In this document: piece by piece, positions 16,328 through 25,424 of the stretch | Layout of the letters: every line of letters begins with the position of its first letter | Numbering within the stretch: position 1 is the first letter of the stretch | Assembly (NCBI RefSeq): GCF_039523615.1 | Contig: NZ_BAAAFQ010000001.1 | Span: 496,001-560,000 of the forward strand | DNA length: 64,000 nucleotides | Direction: 5' to 3' | DNA from: Psychrosphaera haliotis | GTDB lineage: Bacteria; Pseudomonadota; Gammaproteobacteria; Enterobacterales; Alteromonadaceae | Notes under the pieces: generated by a model | Database searches by the model: none | What the model was told of the DNA's origin: nothing | Seen by the model: the letters and a program-made list of their open reading frames with translations, nothing else | Program-made: the position numbers and the translations under genes

Positions 16328-18959
16328 CGTAAGATAATATGCCTCCATTAGAAAAGTAATCAAACTCATTAGCCGTATCAATTCTAATATCAAAGGTAAT
16401 TTCCTTTGTTTCTTTATCACTTTTAACACGAACTACTAACTCTTTTTGAGTCGCTTCTACCGCTGGAATATCAAAACGTTCTTTACCCGTTAGACCGTGA
16501 GAGTCGGCGCTTTCGCCTGGCTTAAACTGCAAAGGTAAAATACCCATGCCGATTAAGTTTGATCTATGAATTCTCTCATAGCTTTCTGCCATCACCACTT
16601 TTATACCTAAAAGAGATGGGCCTTTTGCTGCCCAATCTCGACTAGAGCCTGTACCGTATTCTTTGCCGGCAAGAACAACTGTGTCCACTTGTTCTTCCTG
16701 ATAAAGCATCGCAGCGTCAAAAATAGACATTGCTTTGTTTGATGGGTAGTGAGTTGTTGCGCTCCCTGTTGTGCCTGGTGCCAATTGATTTTGTAATCGT
16801 ACGTTGGCAAACGTTCCACGCATCATAACCTCATGGTTGCCTCTACGAGAGCCATATGAGTTAAAGTCTTTATTCGTGATCCCTTGCTCTTTTAAGTATT
16901 TAGCCGCCGGGCTATCATCAGCGATAGTACCAGCTGGGGATATATGGTCTGTAGTGATACTGTCGCCTACTTTCACCAAACATGCAGCGTCACTGATTGG
17001 TTCTACCGGTTTTGCAGATTTAGACATGTCAGTAAAAAAAGGTGGCTGTTTTATATAGGTTGAGTCTGGCCATTGATAAATGCTTTGAGACCCACCGTCA
17101 AGCTCATTCCAACTGTCATCACCATTAAACACATCTGAGTATTTATCGGTAAATATTGAGCGGGATATAGACTTCTCTACTACTTCTTTGATCTCTTTGT
17201 CAGTTGGCCATAAGTCTTTCAGGTAGATATCATTACCGTCAGCGTCTTTGCAAATTGCATCTTTAGTAATATCAATATTCATATTACCTGCTATTGCATA
17301 AGCAACCACCAGTGGTGGTGAGGCTAAATAATTAGCCGCTATATCGGCGTGAATTCGCCCTTCAAAATTCCGGTTACCAGATAATACTGATGTCACTGAC
17401 AAGTCATTTTTACGTATGGTGTCACCAATTTCCGTTGGTAAAGGCCCAGAATTACCGATACATGTTGTACAACCATAACCCACTAAATTAAAACCTAGCG
17501 CTTCTAAGTCATCCATTAAACCAGCGTTTTCTAAATATTCAGTTACTACCTGCGAGCCAGGAGCGAGTGAGGTTTTAACCCATGGTTTAGACTTAATTCC
17601 TAACTTAGCCGCGTTTCTAGCTAATAAGCCGGCTGCAACTAATACAGAAGGGTTTGAAGTATTAGTACAGCTCGTAATGGCGGCGATAACAACAGAGCCA
17701 TTTTTAAGATCGAATTCTTTACCGTCTTTAGTTACTTTGGCCTTTTTGTCGATAGAATCGGCACCGTTGAGCGTAGACCAGTCTTTATAAGCTGTGGCTG
17801 CTTCATCTAATGCAATTCTATCCTGAGGGCGTTTAGGGCCAGCAATACTCGGGACAACACTCGCTAAATCAAACTCAAGTTGCTCATGATATTCTGCTTC
17901 TGGTGTTTCATGGTCGTGCCAAATACCCAGTTGTTTAGCATATGCTTCTACTCGGTCTATATCAGCACTGTCTCTACCGGTCAGGTTTAAATAATTTAAC
18001 GACTCTTTGTCTAAAGGGAATATACCGCAGGTCGCACCATATTCAGGTGCCATATTCGCAATTGTGGCTCTATCAGCCAGCGATAATTGTGATAAACCTT
18101 CACCATAAAATTCTACAAACTTACCAACCACGCCATGGCTACGAAGCTGTTCTGTAATTGTTAACACTAAATCTGTAGCCGTTACTCCAGGATTTAGTTT
18201 ACCGCTAAGTTTAAAGCCGACAACTTTTGGTATTAGCATAGTGACTGGCTGGCCAAGCATGGCTGCTTCGGCTTCAATTCCACCTACGCCCCACCCTAAA
18301 ACACCTAGGCCATTAATCATTGTGGTGTGTGAATCGGTGCCTACCAGTGTATCTGGATAAGCCCACTTTTCACCGTCAAAGTCCCCTTCAAATACACATC
18401 TTGCCAAATATTCTAAATTCACTTGGTGAACAATACCGCGTCCTGGGGGCACTACTTTAAAGTTATCAAACGCAGACTGTCCCCACTTTAAAAACTGGTA
18501 ACGCTCTTTGTTTCGTTCTACTTCAATATCAGTATTTTTTTTCAGGGCATCTTCTGTTGCAAAGTGGTCCACCATGACAGAGTGGTCGATCACAAGCTCA
18601 ACAGGATTAAATGGGTTAATTTTTTGTGCGTCGCCACCTAAAGAGGAAATAGCATCACGCATCGCCGCTAAATCTACAATCGCCGGCACACCGGTAAAGT
18701 CTTGTAAAACGACTCTAGCTGGAACAAATGATATTTCCTGATCTTGATCAGAAGAAGTATCCCATTTAGCTAAGGTAAGAATATCGTCTTCTTGCACAAA
18801 AGGTCGGTCTTCATGGCGCAGAAGGTTTTCAAGTAGAATTTTTGCGGCGTAAGGTAATCGAGATAGGTTAAATTGAGATTCGAGCTTGTCAAAGCTAATG
18901 CTGTTAAGTGTTTTATCTTTAAGTTGCAGTTTTGCAATTGACTTCCACTGTGTAGACAT
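16296..18959 (-). CDS. acnA: Aconitate hydratase AcnA
   Basis: An 887-residue [4Fe-4S] enzyme that isomerises citrate and isocitrate in the TCA cycle. The cluster ligands are visible in TSCTNTSNPSV and GCTTCIGNSG; other signatures are VGTDSHTTMINGLGVLGWGVGGIEAE (partly quoted), DSITTDHISPAG and the swivel domain loop AGKEYGTGSSRDWAAKG. Length matches AcnA/IRP-type aconitases (891 in Escherichia coli), not AcnB. A near-ideal AGGAG lies 5 bases before ATG 18959. A region of 170 bases upstream holds AT-rich candidate promoters but nothing I can assign firmly. Confidence 0.98.
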   Translation of the reverse strand: MSTQWKSIAKLQLKDKTLNSISFDKLESQFNLSRLPYAAKILLENLLRHEDRPFVQEDDILTLAKWDTSSDQDQEISFVPARVVLQDFTGVPAIVDLAAMRDAISSLGGDAQKINPFNPVELVIDHSVMVDHFATEDALKKNTDIEVERNKERYQFLKWGQSAFDNFKVVPPGRGIVHQVNLEYLARCVFEGDFDGEKWAYPDTLVGTDSHTTMINGLGVLGWGVGGIEAEAAMLGQPVTMLIPKVVGFKLSGKLNPGVTATDLVLTITEQLRSHGVVGKFVEFYGEGLSQLSLADRATIANMAPEYGATCGIFPLDKESLNYLNLTGRDSADIDRVEAYAKQLGIWHDHETPEAEYHEQLEFDLASVVPSIAGPKRPQDRIALDEAATAYKDWSTLNGADSIDKKAKVTKDGKEFDLKNGSVVIAAITSCTNTSNPSVLVAAGLLARNAAKLGIKSKPWVKTSLAPGSQVVTEYLENAGLMDDLEALGFNLVGYGCTTCIGNSGPLPTEIGDTIRKNDLSVTSVLSGNRNFEGRIHADIAANYLASPPLVVAYAIAGNMNIDITKDAICKDADGNDIYLKDLWPTDKEIKEVVEKSISRSIFTDKYSDVFNGDDSWNELDGGSQSIYQWPDSTYIKQPPFFTDMSKSAKPVEPISDAACLVKVGDSITTDHISPAGTIADDSPAAKYLKEQGITNKDFNSYGSRRGNHEVMMRGTFANVRLQNQLAPGTTGSATTHYPSNKAMSIFDAAMLYQEEQVDTVVLAGKEYGTGSSRDWAAKGPSLLGIKVVMAESYERIHRSNLIGMGILPLQFKPGESADSHGLTGKERFDIPAVEATQKELVVRVKSDKETKEITFDIRIDTANEFDYFSNGGILSYVIRNMLGTLS

Positions 18960-19131
18960 AGTTGCTCCTGTTTTATAAATATATGAATTTATACAGCTTG
19001 TTTTTCTAGCTACTTATACCTTACTAAGGGTAGAAGTGTTTCAGATCAACCACAACATGAAAATATTTTTACTTTAAATTTTTGCAAATCCCTTCTTAAA
19101 CGCTCTATATGTCCTTTAAAAATGGTGGTTC

Positions 19132-19458
19132 TTACATAGTGTAAGTCGGCTCCGGTAGATTCAGCATTGTGCCTAATAGCTTTTCAATTTTTACCTGAAG
19201 TCTATTTTCTGTGTTATTTAGTAGAACGCCAACGCCCGGAGGATTCACATTTTGAGCGCCTTGCGGAGTAACCCAAATAACTTCAGATTCAAACATTTCT
19301 GGTTCTAGCGCATCAGGTAGTGTCAATGTTATCGCTACTTTGTCACCTATTTTTGCTGGCAAGTTTGTTTTAATAAAAAGCCCACCACCTTTAACAAAAG
19401 GCATATAACATCTAAACAATTCCTTTGTATCTTCTAATTCTGAAGTAAGTCGATTCAT
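19132..19458 (-). CDS. PilZ domain protein
   Basis: A 108-residue single-domain protein of the type IV pilus PilZ group: YMPFVKGGGLFIKTNLPAKIGDKV is the start of the beta barrel and the end reads PPGVGVLL. The RxxxR and D/NxSxxG c-di-GMP ligands of canonical PilZ domains are absent, as in the pilus-biogenesis PilZ subgroup, which works through protein contacts. I use ATG 19458, which shares its A with the holB stop (TAATG) and suggests translational coupling; a TTG at 19470 would add four residues. Last gene of the fatty acid/tmk/holB operon, a standard position in pilus-bearing gammaproteobacteria. Confidence 0.92.
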   Translation of the reverse strand: MNRLTSELEDTKELFRCYMPFVKGGGLFIKTNLPAKIGDKVAITLTLPDALEPEMFESEVIWVTPQGAQNVNPPGVGVLLNNTENRLQVKIEKLLGTMLNLPEPTYTM

Positions 19459-20354
19459 TATTTTACCCAAGACTCCAAGTTTTGAATGAATGCCAATAAG
19501 GCAAGTTCCTTATTCTGCCCTTTTATATTTTTTTGAGCAAAATTAAATTTTGATAAAACCGACAATGCCTCTTCTGCATTGCTTAAATAATTATTTAATA
19601 TCATTTGCTTACAACGACGCTCAATTAAATAAACAAAAAATGGTGTTAATTCAGCATGTTTTTGCATGGTATTATTTAACTGATTATTACTAACTTGGTT
19701 TTTCAGCCAAGCTACAAAAAGCTCGTAAAGCGCCTTGTAATGAGCTTGGTTTGCTTCATCTTGCCAAGCTTTAATCTGTGTTTCATTGCCATTTGCATAA
19801 CCAACAAGATAGTCTGGTACGTTAGGGTACTCTTGCTTTAATTGCGCAGTTAATTTTATAGGTTGCTTTAATAATTGGCAGCGACTGCTAATTGTTGGTA
19901 AAAGCTTTTCACCGCCATTATTAACTAAAAATAGGAAGCTATTTGATGTTGGCTCTTCTAATGTTTTTAAGAGAGCATTAGCGGCATTTTCTGTCATGTT
20001 ACCAACCGCTAAAATAGACACGACTTGATTTTTAGCTATCTGCGGTGTTTTATTTAACCAGTCACTCACGGCTCTTATGTCATCAACGCCCACAGACTGA
20101 GTGCGGCCATCTAACAACTTAAAGTCTGGGTGAGAACCAGCTTGATATAGTAAACAGCTTTTACATTTTCCACAGGCTGTAAAGTCATCAGGCGTAGCTG
20201 TATCACATAAAAAGCTTTGATAAATTGGGGTTAATGACGCTTCAGTGGCTTCTCGATCGTTTGTTTCAATAACATAGGCATGCGCAAGTTTCAGCGATTT
20301 AGCCAATCGCTCTAATTGTTGCTGTAATGAATTAGTAACCAATGAGTCAGCCAC
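19458..20354 (-). CDS. holB: DNA polymerase III subunit delta'
   Basis: A 298-residue clamp-loader subunit. The zinc site is complete (Cys50, then CGKCKSC at 61-67), and the sensor helices include NAANALLKTLEEP and TISSRCQLL. The P-loop of ATP-binding clamp-loader paralogues is not preserved near residues 24-35, as is normal for delta'. The start is GTG 20354, sharing its base with the tmk TAG stop (TAGTG), so the two are translationally coupled. Confidence 0.95.
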   Translation of the reverse strand: MADSLVTNSLQQQLERLAKSLKLAHAYVIETNDREATEASLTPIYQSFLCDTATPDDFTACGKCKSCLLYQAGSHPDFKLLDGRTQSVGVDDIRAVSDWLNKTPQIAKNQVVSILAVGNMTENAANALLKTLEEPTSNSFLFLVNNGGEKLLPTISSRCQLLKQPIKLTAQLKQEYPNVPDYLVGYANGNETQIKAWQDEANQAHYKALYELFVAWLKNQVSNNQLNNTMQKHAELTPFFVYLIERRCKQMILNNYLSNAEEALSVLSKFNFAQKNIKGQNKELALLAFIQNLESWVK

Positions 20355-20983
20355 TATTTGTTCTTCTCAAGCCAATTAGAAATTTTTGTGCTTAAGTCTT
20401 TTTGAACCTGCACCAACTCATTTTCTGCATTGATTGTGATCACTTTAGGGTTATTATTCGCAAGCTCCAAATAAACATTTCGAGTACGGTCAAAAAAGCC
20501 CATATCCATTCGTTCAATTCTGTCTAGCTCGCCACGTGCAGCAGCCCTAGAAAGGCCAACCCTTGGATCGAGGTCCATTAATATTGTTAAGTCTGGTGCA
20601 AAATCTTTTAAAACCGCATTTCTTATAGGTAACAACAAAGAATCTGGTAACTGTCTACCACCTCCTTGGTACGCTAACGAAGACATATCATGTCTATCTC
20701 CAATAACCCATTTACCTTCAGCCAACGCTGGTTTAATTACGTTATCAATCAGCTGAATACGACTTGCATACATAAGTAACAGCTCGGCTTCTGCCGTCAG
20801 ATGTTCTTCGGTTTCTGCTTTTACAATCTCTCTCATTTTCTCAGCTAGCGGTGTGCCGCCGGGTTCACGAGTAGTAATAAAACTAATCCCTTGTTCAGAA
20901 AGTATTTGCTGTATTTGTGACATCGCTGTTGATTTACCTGCACCTTCGAGGCCTTCAACAACGATAAATTTACCAGTTTTCAT
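20354..20983 (-). CDS. tmk: Thymidylate kinase
   Basis: A 209-residue kinase that makes dTDP from dTMP. The P-loop EGLEGAGKST (9-18), the DR-motif TREPGGTPLAEKMRE (about 39-53) and GDRHDMSSLAYQGGGRQL (about 96-113) and the LID region RAAARGELDRIE (about 145-156) are all present. AGGAAA precedes the ATG by 6 bases. It lies 14 bases after mltG, upstream of holB. Confidence 0.97.
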   Translation of the reverse strand: MKTGKFIVVEGLEGAGKSTAMSQIQQILSEQGISFITTREPGGTPLAEKMREIVKAETEEHLTAEAELLLMYASRIQLIDNVIKPALAEGKWVIGDRHDMSSLAYQGGGRQLPDSLLLPIRNAVLKDFAPDLTILMDLDPRVGLSRAAARGELDRIERMDMGFFDRTRNVYLELANNNPKVITINAENELVQVQKDLSTKISNWLEKNK

Positions 20984-20997
20984 TTATTTCCTATGTT

Positions 20998-22065
20998 CTA
21001 TCTATTTTGGCTAGCTTCATTGGTTTCTTGCTCGGCTTTTTGTTTTGCCTTTTGTTTTGCTAAGTATGCTCGAAGCGCTTTATTGTGCTCAGCTAGTGTT
21101 TTGCTAAAAACATGACCTCCATCACCTGATGCAACAAAATAAAAGTAGTCGGTGCTCTCTGGGTGTGCCACGGCTAATAAAGATCCCAAGCTAGGGTTGG
21201 CAATGGGTGTTGGAGGCAAGCCATTTATTCTATATGTATTGTAAGGTGTTTTTTGCTTTATATGAACGCGTTTTATATCACCTTTATATTCTTTCCAGAT
21301 CCCATAAATTATTGTTGGATCCGTTTGTAACCTCATCTTTTCATCTAATCGATTAAAAAATACCGACGCAATCGTATTTCGCTCGCTTGCTAAGGCTGAC
21401 TCTTTTTCCACTATTGACGCTAATTTTAGCAATTCATAAGGCGTTTTCAGCCTAGAAGGTTGCCTTTCCGACCATACTTTTTCTAAACGTATTTTTTGTT
21501 TTTCTACCGCACGAAGAAGAACCGCTGTCGCTGACGTTTCAGCTTCAACAAAATAAGTATCCGGCGCTAAATATCCTTCTGGTGTATCAGCTCTTAAATT
21601 CAACGCCTTAGATAATTCTATAAAACTTTTGTCATTTACATCGTCTATTAAATACGGTGATTTTGAAACTTTATCCAGTACTTGATAAATATTTTCACCA
21701 TCAATAATAGTGAAAGGAAACTGGTGTGTTTTTCCGCTTACAAATAGAGCAATTGCAGACTTAAGCGTTTGCTCTGGTTGAAGCTGATAGGTTCCTGATT
21801 GAATTTGACTAGAAACAGCGTTTAATTTACTGCTGACTTTTAACGTTAAACATTCGCTTAACCAATCGTTCTTCATAAATTGACGGCACACAGCGTTAAC
21901 GGACGCGCCTTTTTCAACTTTAAACAACGTAGGTTCATTAATGCGCAGTGGTGTCTCAACGCCTTGCTTTAAATAAAGTCCCCCACCAATTGCGAACAAT
22001 AAAACAATAAATAGTAATATTGATAAGCTCTTTTTCAGCGAGAGTTGTACGATTGATTTACTCAT
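20998..22065 (-). CDS. mltG: Endolytic murein transglycosylase MltG
   Basis: A 355-residue inner membrane enzyme that cleaves nascent glycan strands and is thought to set their length. It has one N-terminal membrane helix (about 14-31), a LysM-like region (about 40-110) and the YceG catalytic domain with Glu220 in LASIVEKES, matching the catalytic Glu218 of Escherichia coli. TDPTIIYG and GLPPTPIANP are further signatures. The C-terminal tail is Lys/Gln-rich. The ATG overlaps the end of pabC by 8 bases. Confidence 0.96.
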   Translation of the reverse strand: MSKSIVQLSLKKSLSILLFIVLLFAIGGGLYLKQGVETPLRINEPTLFKVEKGASVNAVCRQFMKNDWLSECLTLKVSSKLNAVSSQIQSGTYQLQPEQTLKSAIALFVSGKTHQFPFTIIDGENIYQVLDKVSKSPYLIDDVNDKSFIELSKALNLRADTPEGYLAPDTYFVEAETSATAVLLRAVEKQKIRLEKVWSERQPSRLKTPYELLKLASIVEKESALASERNTIASVFFNRLDEKMRLQTDPTIIYGIWKEYKGDIKRVHIKQKTPYNTYRINGLPPTPIANPSLGSLLAVAHPESTDYFYFVASGDGGHVFSKTLAEHNKALRAYLAKQKAKQKAEQETNEASQNR

Positions 22066-22870
22066 TAAATACCTTTAGATGTAATTCCTTTACATTAGCT
22101 ATGTCTAAGCTTTTACCATTTAGTTTAGCAACTGGAATTATGCCCGTAATGGAATTGCATAGAAACATTGATTTTGCTTTTTCAGCAATTGTTTCATAAT
22201 CAGTATCGCTGACTTTTAGCATTGGCAGGCTTTTTTCTATCACGCTTTTGCCAACTCCATCTATTCCGCTATGTGATAAACTTGGGCTGTTCCAATGAGT
22301 GCCATCATGCCAAAAGACATTTGCCTTAGAGGACTCAATTACATGACCGTTGATGTTCGTTACGAGTCCATCGTTCAACTTGCGTTCTTTAAGTTCGCAC
22401 GCAATCATCGCTTGTTCTAAACGGTTACAGTGTTTAATTCCGGCTAACTGTGGATTTAGCCCTAATTGTGTTGCCAATAATTGTAATTCAATAGGTTGCT
22501 TTAAATCACGAACAGCAGGCATGTGCTGCGTCAATTCAAATATAAATACACTAGGTCGCATTTCTTCCGATATTTGATAGCCTCGGACACTCTTCCCTCT
22601 GCTTATTTGAACTTTTATTATGCCGTCGATAATCCCTCGTGCTGTTGACTCAACAACATCAAAAAGTACGTTCCAATTTATAGGCGCAAACTTAAGCTTC
22701 TCATTGGCAAGCTTTAGCCTGTTTATGTGCTCAGGTAACCAGACCACCTTGCCCTGCTCAACCTTGGCCGTTGTAAAGTGGCCGTCACCAAATAAAAAGC
22801 TTCTTTGTTGCTGCCACTCAGCTTCAAGGTCGATAGGTAACAAGTTATTGTCGTAGCTACTAAATATCAT
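22058..22870 (-). CDS. pabC: Aminodeoxychorismate lyase
   Basis: A 270-residue PLP enzyme of fold type IV that makes p-aminobenzoate from aminodeoxychorismate for folate synthesis. The Schiff-base lysine is Lys146 in AGIKHCNRLEQ; the entrance motif FLFGDGHFTT (about 25-34) and NGHVIESSKANVFW are typical. It overlaps mltG by 8 bases, so they form a subset of the operon that restarts after the fabF terminator. Confidence 0.95.
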   Translation of the reverse strand: MIFSSYDNNLLPIDLEAEWQQQRSFLFGDGHFTTAKVEQGKVVWLPEHINRLKLANEKLKFAPINWNVLFDVVESTARGIIDGIIKVQISRGKSVRGYQISEEMRPSVFIFELTQHMPAVRDLKQPIELQLLATQLGLNPQLAGIKHCNRLEQAMIACELKERKLNDGLVTNINGHVIESSKANVFWHDGTHWNSPSLSHSGIDGVGKSVIEKSLPMLKVSDTDYETIAEKAKSMFLCNSITGIIPVAKLNGKSLDIANVKELHLKVFNE

Positions 22871-22901
22871 AAAAAAAGCCCAATAGGATCATTGAGCTTT
22901 T
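22871..22901 (-). terminator. Terminator/attenuator between fabF and pabC
   Basis: On the minus strand AAAGCTCAAT (22900-22891) pairs with ATTGGGCTTT (22884-22875) with one G-U pair, followed by seven T. It ends right before the pabC start, so it may only partly stop transcription from fabF. Confidence 0.75.
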
Positions 22902-22944
22902 GTATCAAATTTTTGGTGTAAATTCACCTGCTACCAGTGCAAAT

Positions 22945-24183
22945 CTATACTTTTTTGAATATTAGCGTTCCATTTGTGCCACCAAAACCAAATGAGTTAC
23001 AAAGTGCATAATCCATCTCTACGGCTCTTTCACCATCAGCAACATAATCTAAATCACAACCTTCGTCTGGGTTATCTAAATTAATGGTAGGGTGAACTTT
23101 TTGATCAATTAAACTCATAACAGTAATAATAGACTCTACTGCGCCAGCTGCGCCTAGTAAGTGGCCTATCATAGACTTAGATGAAGAAACTAGTACAGAG
23201 TGTGCAAATTCTCCAAAAACAGTTTTAACAGCTTGAGTTTCAGCTTTGTCACCGGCTGGAGTAGAAGTACCGTGCGCATTGATATAACCCACCTGGGCGG
23301 CTTTAATCCCTGCGTCATCTAATGCATTTTGCATTGCGCGTGCTGCACCGTTGCCGTCTTCTGGAGGTGATGTCATATGGTAAGCATCGCCACTCATTCC
23401 AAAACCAACAAGCTCTGAATAGATGGTTGCGCCTCGAGCTACTGCATGTTCATAGTCTTCAAGAACCATCATGCCTGCACCATCACCTAGTAAAAAGCCA
23501 TCTCGCTCTTTATCCCAAGGTCTGCTTGCTTTAGTTGGGTCTTCATTTCGTGTTGATAACGCTCGTGCAGCACCAAAACCACCGATACCTAGCTCAGTGG
23601 AAGCCTTTTCAGCACCACCGGCCACCATAACGTCAGCATCACCATACGCAATCATTCGCGCTGCGTGGCCAATATTATGCACGCCTGATGTACATGCAGT
23701 GGTAATTGAGATGTTTGGACCTTTGAGGCCGTACATAATAGACAGTTGCCCAGCAATCATATTAATGATGGTAGAAGGTACGAAAAACGGTGATAACTTT
23801 CTTGGGCCATTGTGAACAAGTTTTGAGTGGTTTTCTTCTATAAGACCTAAGCCGCCAATACCTGAACCTATCGCAGCGCCAATACGATGAGCATTGTCGT
23901 CAGTTATTTCAATGCCAGAGTTTTTTATCGCTTGGATTGCCGCTACTATGCCGTATTGAATAAACAGGTCCATTTTTTTTGCGTCTTTGCGAGGGATATA
24001 CTCTGAAAGGTCAATATCTTTGACCATCGCCGCAAACTTGGTACCAAACTGCTCAGTATCAAAATGAGTGATGAACTCCGCACCACTTTTACCTGCTAAC
24101 AAATTTTTCCACGTGCTATCAACATCATTTCCGACTGGCGATAACATTCCCATCCCTGTCACTACTACTCTGCGCTTTGTCAC
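22945..24183 (-). CDS. fabF: Beta-ketoacyl-ACP synthase II
   Basis: A 412-residue condensing enzyme that elongates acyl-ACP with malonyl-ACP and in other bacteria tunes membrane fluidity with temperature. The Cys-His-His triad is Cys164 (TTACTSG), His304 (INAHGTSTPAGD) and His341 (SMIGHLLGAAGA). Length and sequence are those of FabF, not FabB. It follows acpP by about 100 bases, with a terminator-like hairpin between. Confidence 0.98.
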   Translation of the reverse strand: MTKRRVVVTGMGMLSPVGNDVDSTWKNLLAGKSGAEFITHFDTEQFGTKFAAMVKDIDLSEYIPRKDAKKMDLFIQYGIVAAIQAIKNSGIEITDDNAHRIGAAIGSGIGGLGLIEENHSKLVHNGPRKLSPFFVPSTIINMIAGQLSIMYGLKGPNISITTACTSGVHNIGHAARMIAYGDADVMVAGGAEKASTELGIGGFGAARALSTRNEDPTKASRPWDKERDGFLLGDGAGMMVLEDYEHAVARGATIYSELVGFGMSGDAYHMTSPPEDGNGAARAMQNALDDAGIKAAQVGYINAHGTSTPAGDKAETQAVKTVFGEFAHSVLVSSSKSMIGHLLGAAGAVESIITVMSLIDQKVHPTINLDNPDEGCDLDYVADGERAVEMDYALCNSFGFGGTNGTLIFKKV

Positions 24184-24231
24184 TTGTACTCTCCGAAAGC
24201 TTTTATTACGGTACTAAATTTTCATTTTTTT

Positions 24232-24262
24232 GATAAAAAAAAAGGCAGCTTAGGCTGCCCTT
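24232..24262 (-). terminator. Terminator after acpP (fabF upstream)
   Basis: GGCAGC (24244-24249) and GCTGCC (24254-24259) form a stem with a TTAG loop; on the minus strand it is followed by nine or more T. Such a hairpin allows a short, abundant acpP mRNA with partial read-through to fabF. Confidence 0.8.
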
Positions 24263-24279
24263 CTTTCTACAAACTATTC

Positions 24280-24513
24280 TTATTCAGCGTGAGCTTTGAT
24301 GTAATCAATTGCTGATTGAACTGTTGTGATTTTTTCAGCTTCTTCGTCAGGAATTTCAGTATCAAATTCTTCTTCAAGTGCCATTACTAATTCAACAGTG
24401 TCAAGAGAATCTGCACCAAGATCATCTACGAAAGAAGATTCAGATTTTACTTCTTCTTCTTTAACGCCTAGTTGCTCTACTACGATCTTAGCTACGCGAT
24501 CTTCTATGCTCAT
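24280..24513 (-). CDS. acpP: Acyl carrier protein
   Basis: The 77-residue acidic carrier of growing fatty acids. The phosphopantetheine site is Ser36 in LGADSLDTVELVMALEEEF, exactly as in Escherichia coli. I chose ATG 24513 (AAGGAAAA 6 bases ahead) over the longer open frame, whose extra 19 residues have no counterpart. It carries strong codon bias, as expected for one of the most abundant proteins. Flanked by its own terminator and by a 156-base leader with two inverted repeats. Confidence 0.99.
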   Translation of the reverse strand: MSIEDRVAKIVVEQLGVKEEEVKSESSFVDDLGADSLDTVELVMALEEEFDTEIPDEEAEKITTVQSAIDYIKAHAE

Positions 24514-24552
24514 GTTATTTTCCTTTTTTCTTTTTAAGTAATTTTTTAATGT

Positions 24553-24578
24553 GTCGTAGTGTAAATACACTCTTCGAC
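24553..24578 (-). promoter_or_regulatory. Inverted repeat in the acpP leader
   Basis: GTCG...AGTGTA-AA-TACACT...CGAC: a perfect 6-bp arm (24558-24563 with 24566-24571) with a nested outer 4-bp arm (24553-24556 with 24575-24578). It lies 40 bases ahead of the acpP start. It could be an mRNA hairpin that stabilises acpP or an operator; nothing decides between them. Confidence 0.45.
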
Positions 24579-24636
24579 GTGTTCAAGTTATTATTTAATA
24601 TCTGGCGGTGGTCGAACCTCATAGAGAAATTCATGT

Positions 24637-24652
24637 AAGTTAACGTCAACTT
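24637..24652. promoter_or_regulatory. Near-palindrome between fabG and acpP
   Basis: AAGTTAACGTCAACTT matches its own reverse complement at 14 of 16 positions. It lies between the fabG stop and acpP start, where acpP usually has its own promoter. Possible site for a fatty-acid regulator; I cannot match it to a known box with confidence. Confidence 0.35.
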
Positions 24653-24669
24653 GGCTACAAGATCGACGT

Positions 24670-25413
24670 TTATACCATATACATGCCGCCATTTACGTGA
24701 ATCGTTTCGCCTGAAATATATCCTGCCTCATTACTGGCTAAAAAAGCAACTGTCGCTGCAATCTCTTTTGGGTCGCCTAAGCGCTCTGCTGGCACTTGAT
24801 CTGAAATCGCTTTTCTTTGGGCGTCGTCTAACGCTTTAGTCATATCAGTATCAATAAAACCTGGTGCTACGACATTTACCGTAATGCCACGAGAGGCAAT
24901 TTCCTTCGCTAACGATTTAGAAAAACCAATAACTCCGGCTTTAGCTGCTGCATAGTTTGCTTGTCCAGCGTTCCCCATAGTGCCCACAACCGAGCCAATA
25001 TTGATAATACGGCCATGGCGCTTTTTCATCATAGGTCGCATTACAGCCTTACTTAACCTAAATATTGACGTTAAGTTTGTATCTATAATGTCGGCCCACT
25101 CATCGTCTTTCATACGCATTAGTAAATTATCACGAGTAATACCCGCATTGTTAACTAATACGTCAACGTCACCAAAGTCAGCCTTAATTGCTTCTAAGGT
25201 TTCTTTAATTGAGTCAGGGTTTGTCACATTAAGCGCATAACCCTTGCCGTTTTCACCTAAATATTCAGAAATATTTAATGCACCACTTTCAGAAGTTGCC
25301 GTACCTGCCACTTTAGCACCTTGTGCCACTAAAGTTTCCGCTACTGCCTTACCAATACCGCGCGATGCGCCGGTTACAAGCACAACCTTGCCTTCTAAAC
25401 TAAATAAAGACAT
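24670..25413 (-). CDS. fabG: 3-oxoacyl-ACP reductase
   Basis: A 247-residue short-chain dehydrogenase that reduces beta-ketoacyl-ACP with NADPH. The cofactor motif TGASRGIGK (14-22), NNAG (88-91) and the catalytic Ser141, Tyr154 and Lys158 (YAAAK) are present, as is the C-terminal GGMYMV. It starts 11 bases after fabD. Confidence 0.98.
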   Translation of the reverse strand: MSLFSLEGKVVLVTGASRGIGKAVAETLVAQGAKVAGTATSESGALNISEYLGENGKGYALNVTNPDSIKETLEAIKADFGDVDVLVNNAGITRDNLLMRMKDDEWADIIDTNLTSIFRLSKAVMRPMMKKRHGRIINIGSVVGTMGNAGQANYAAAKAGVIGFSKSLAKEIASRGITVNVVAPGFIDTDMTKALDDAQRKAISDQVPAERLGDPKEIAATVAFLASNEAGYISGETIHVNGGMYMV

Positions 25414-25424
25414 TTCTTTTCCTT

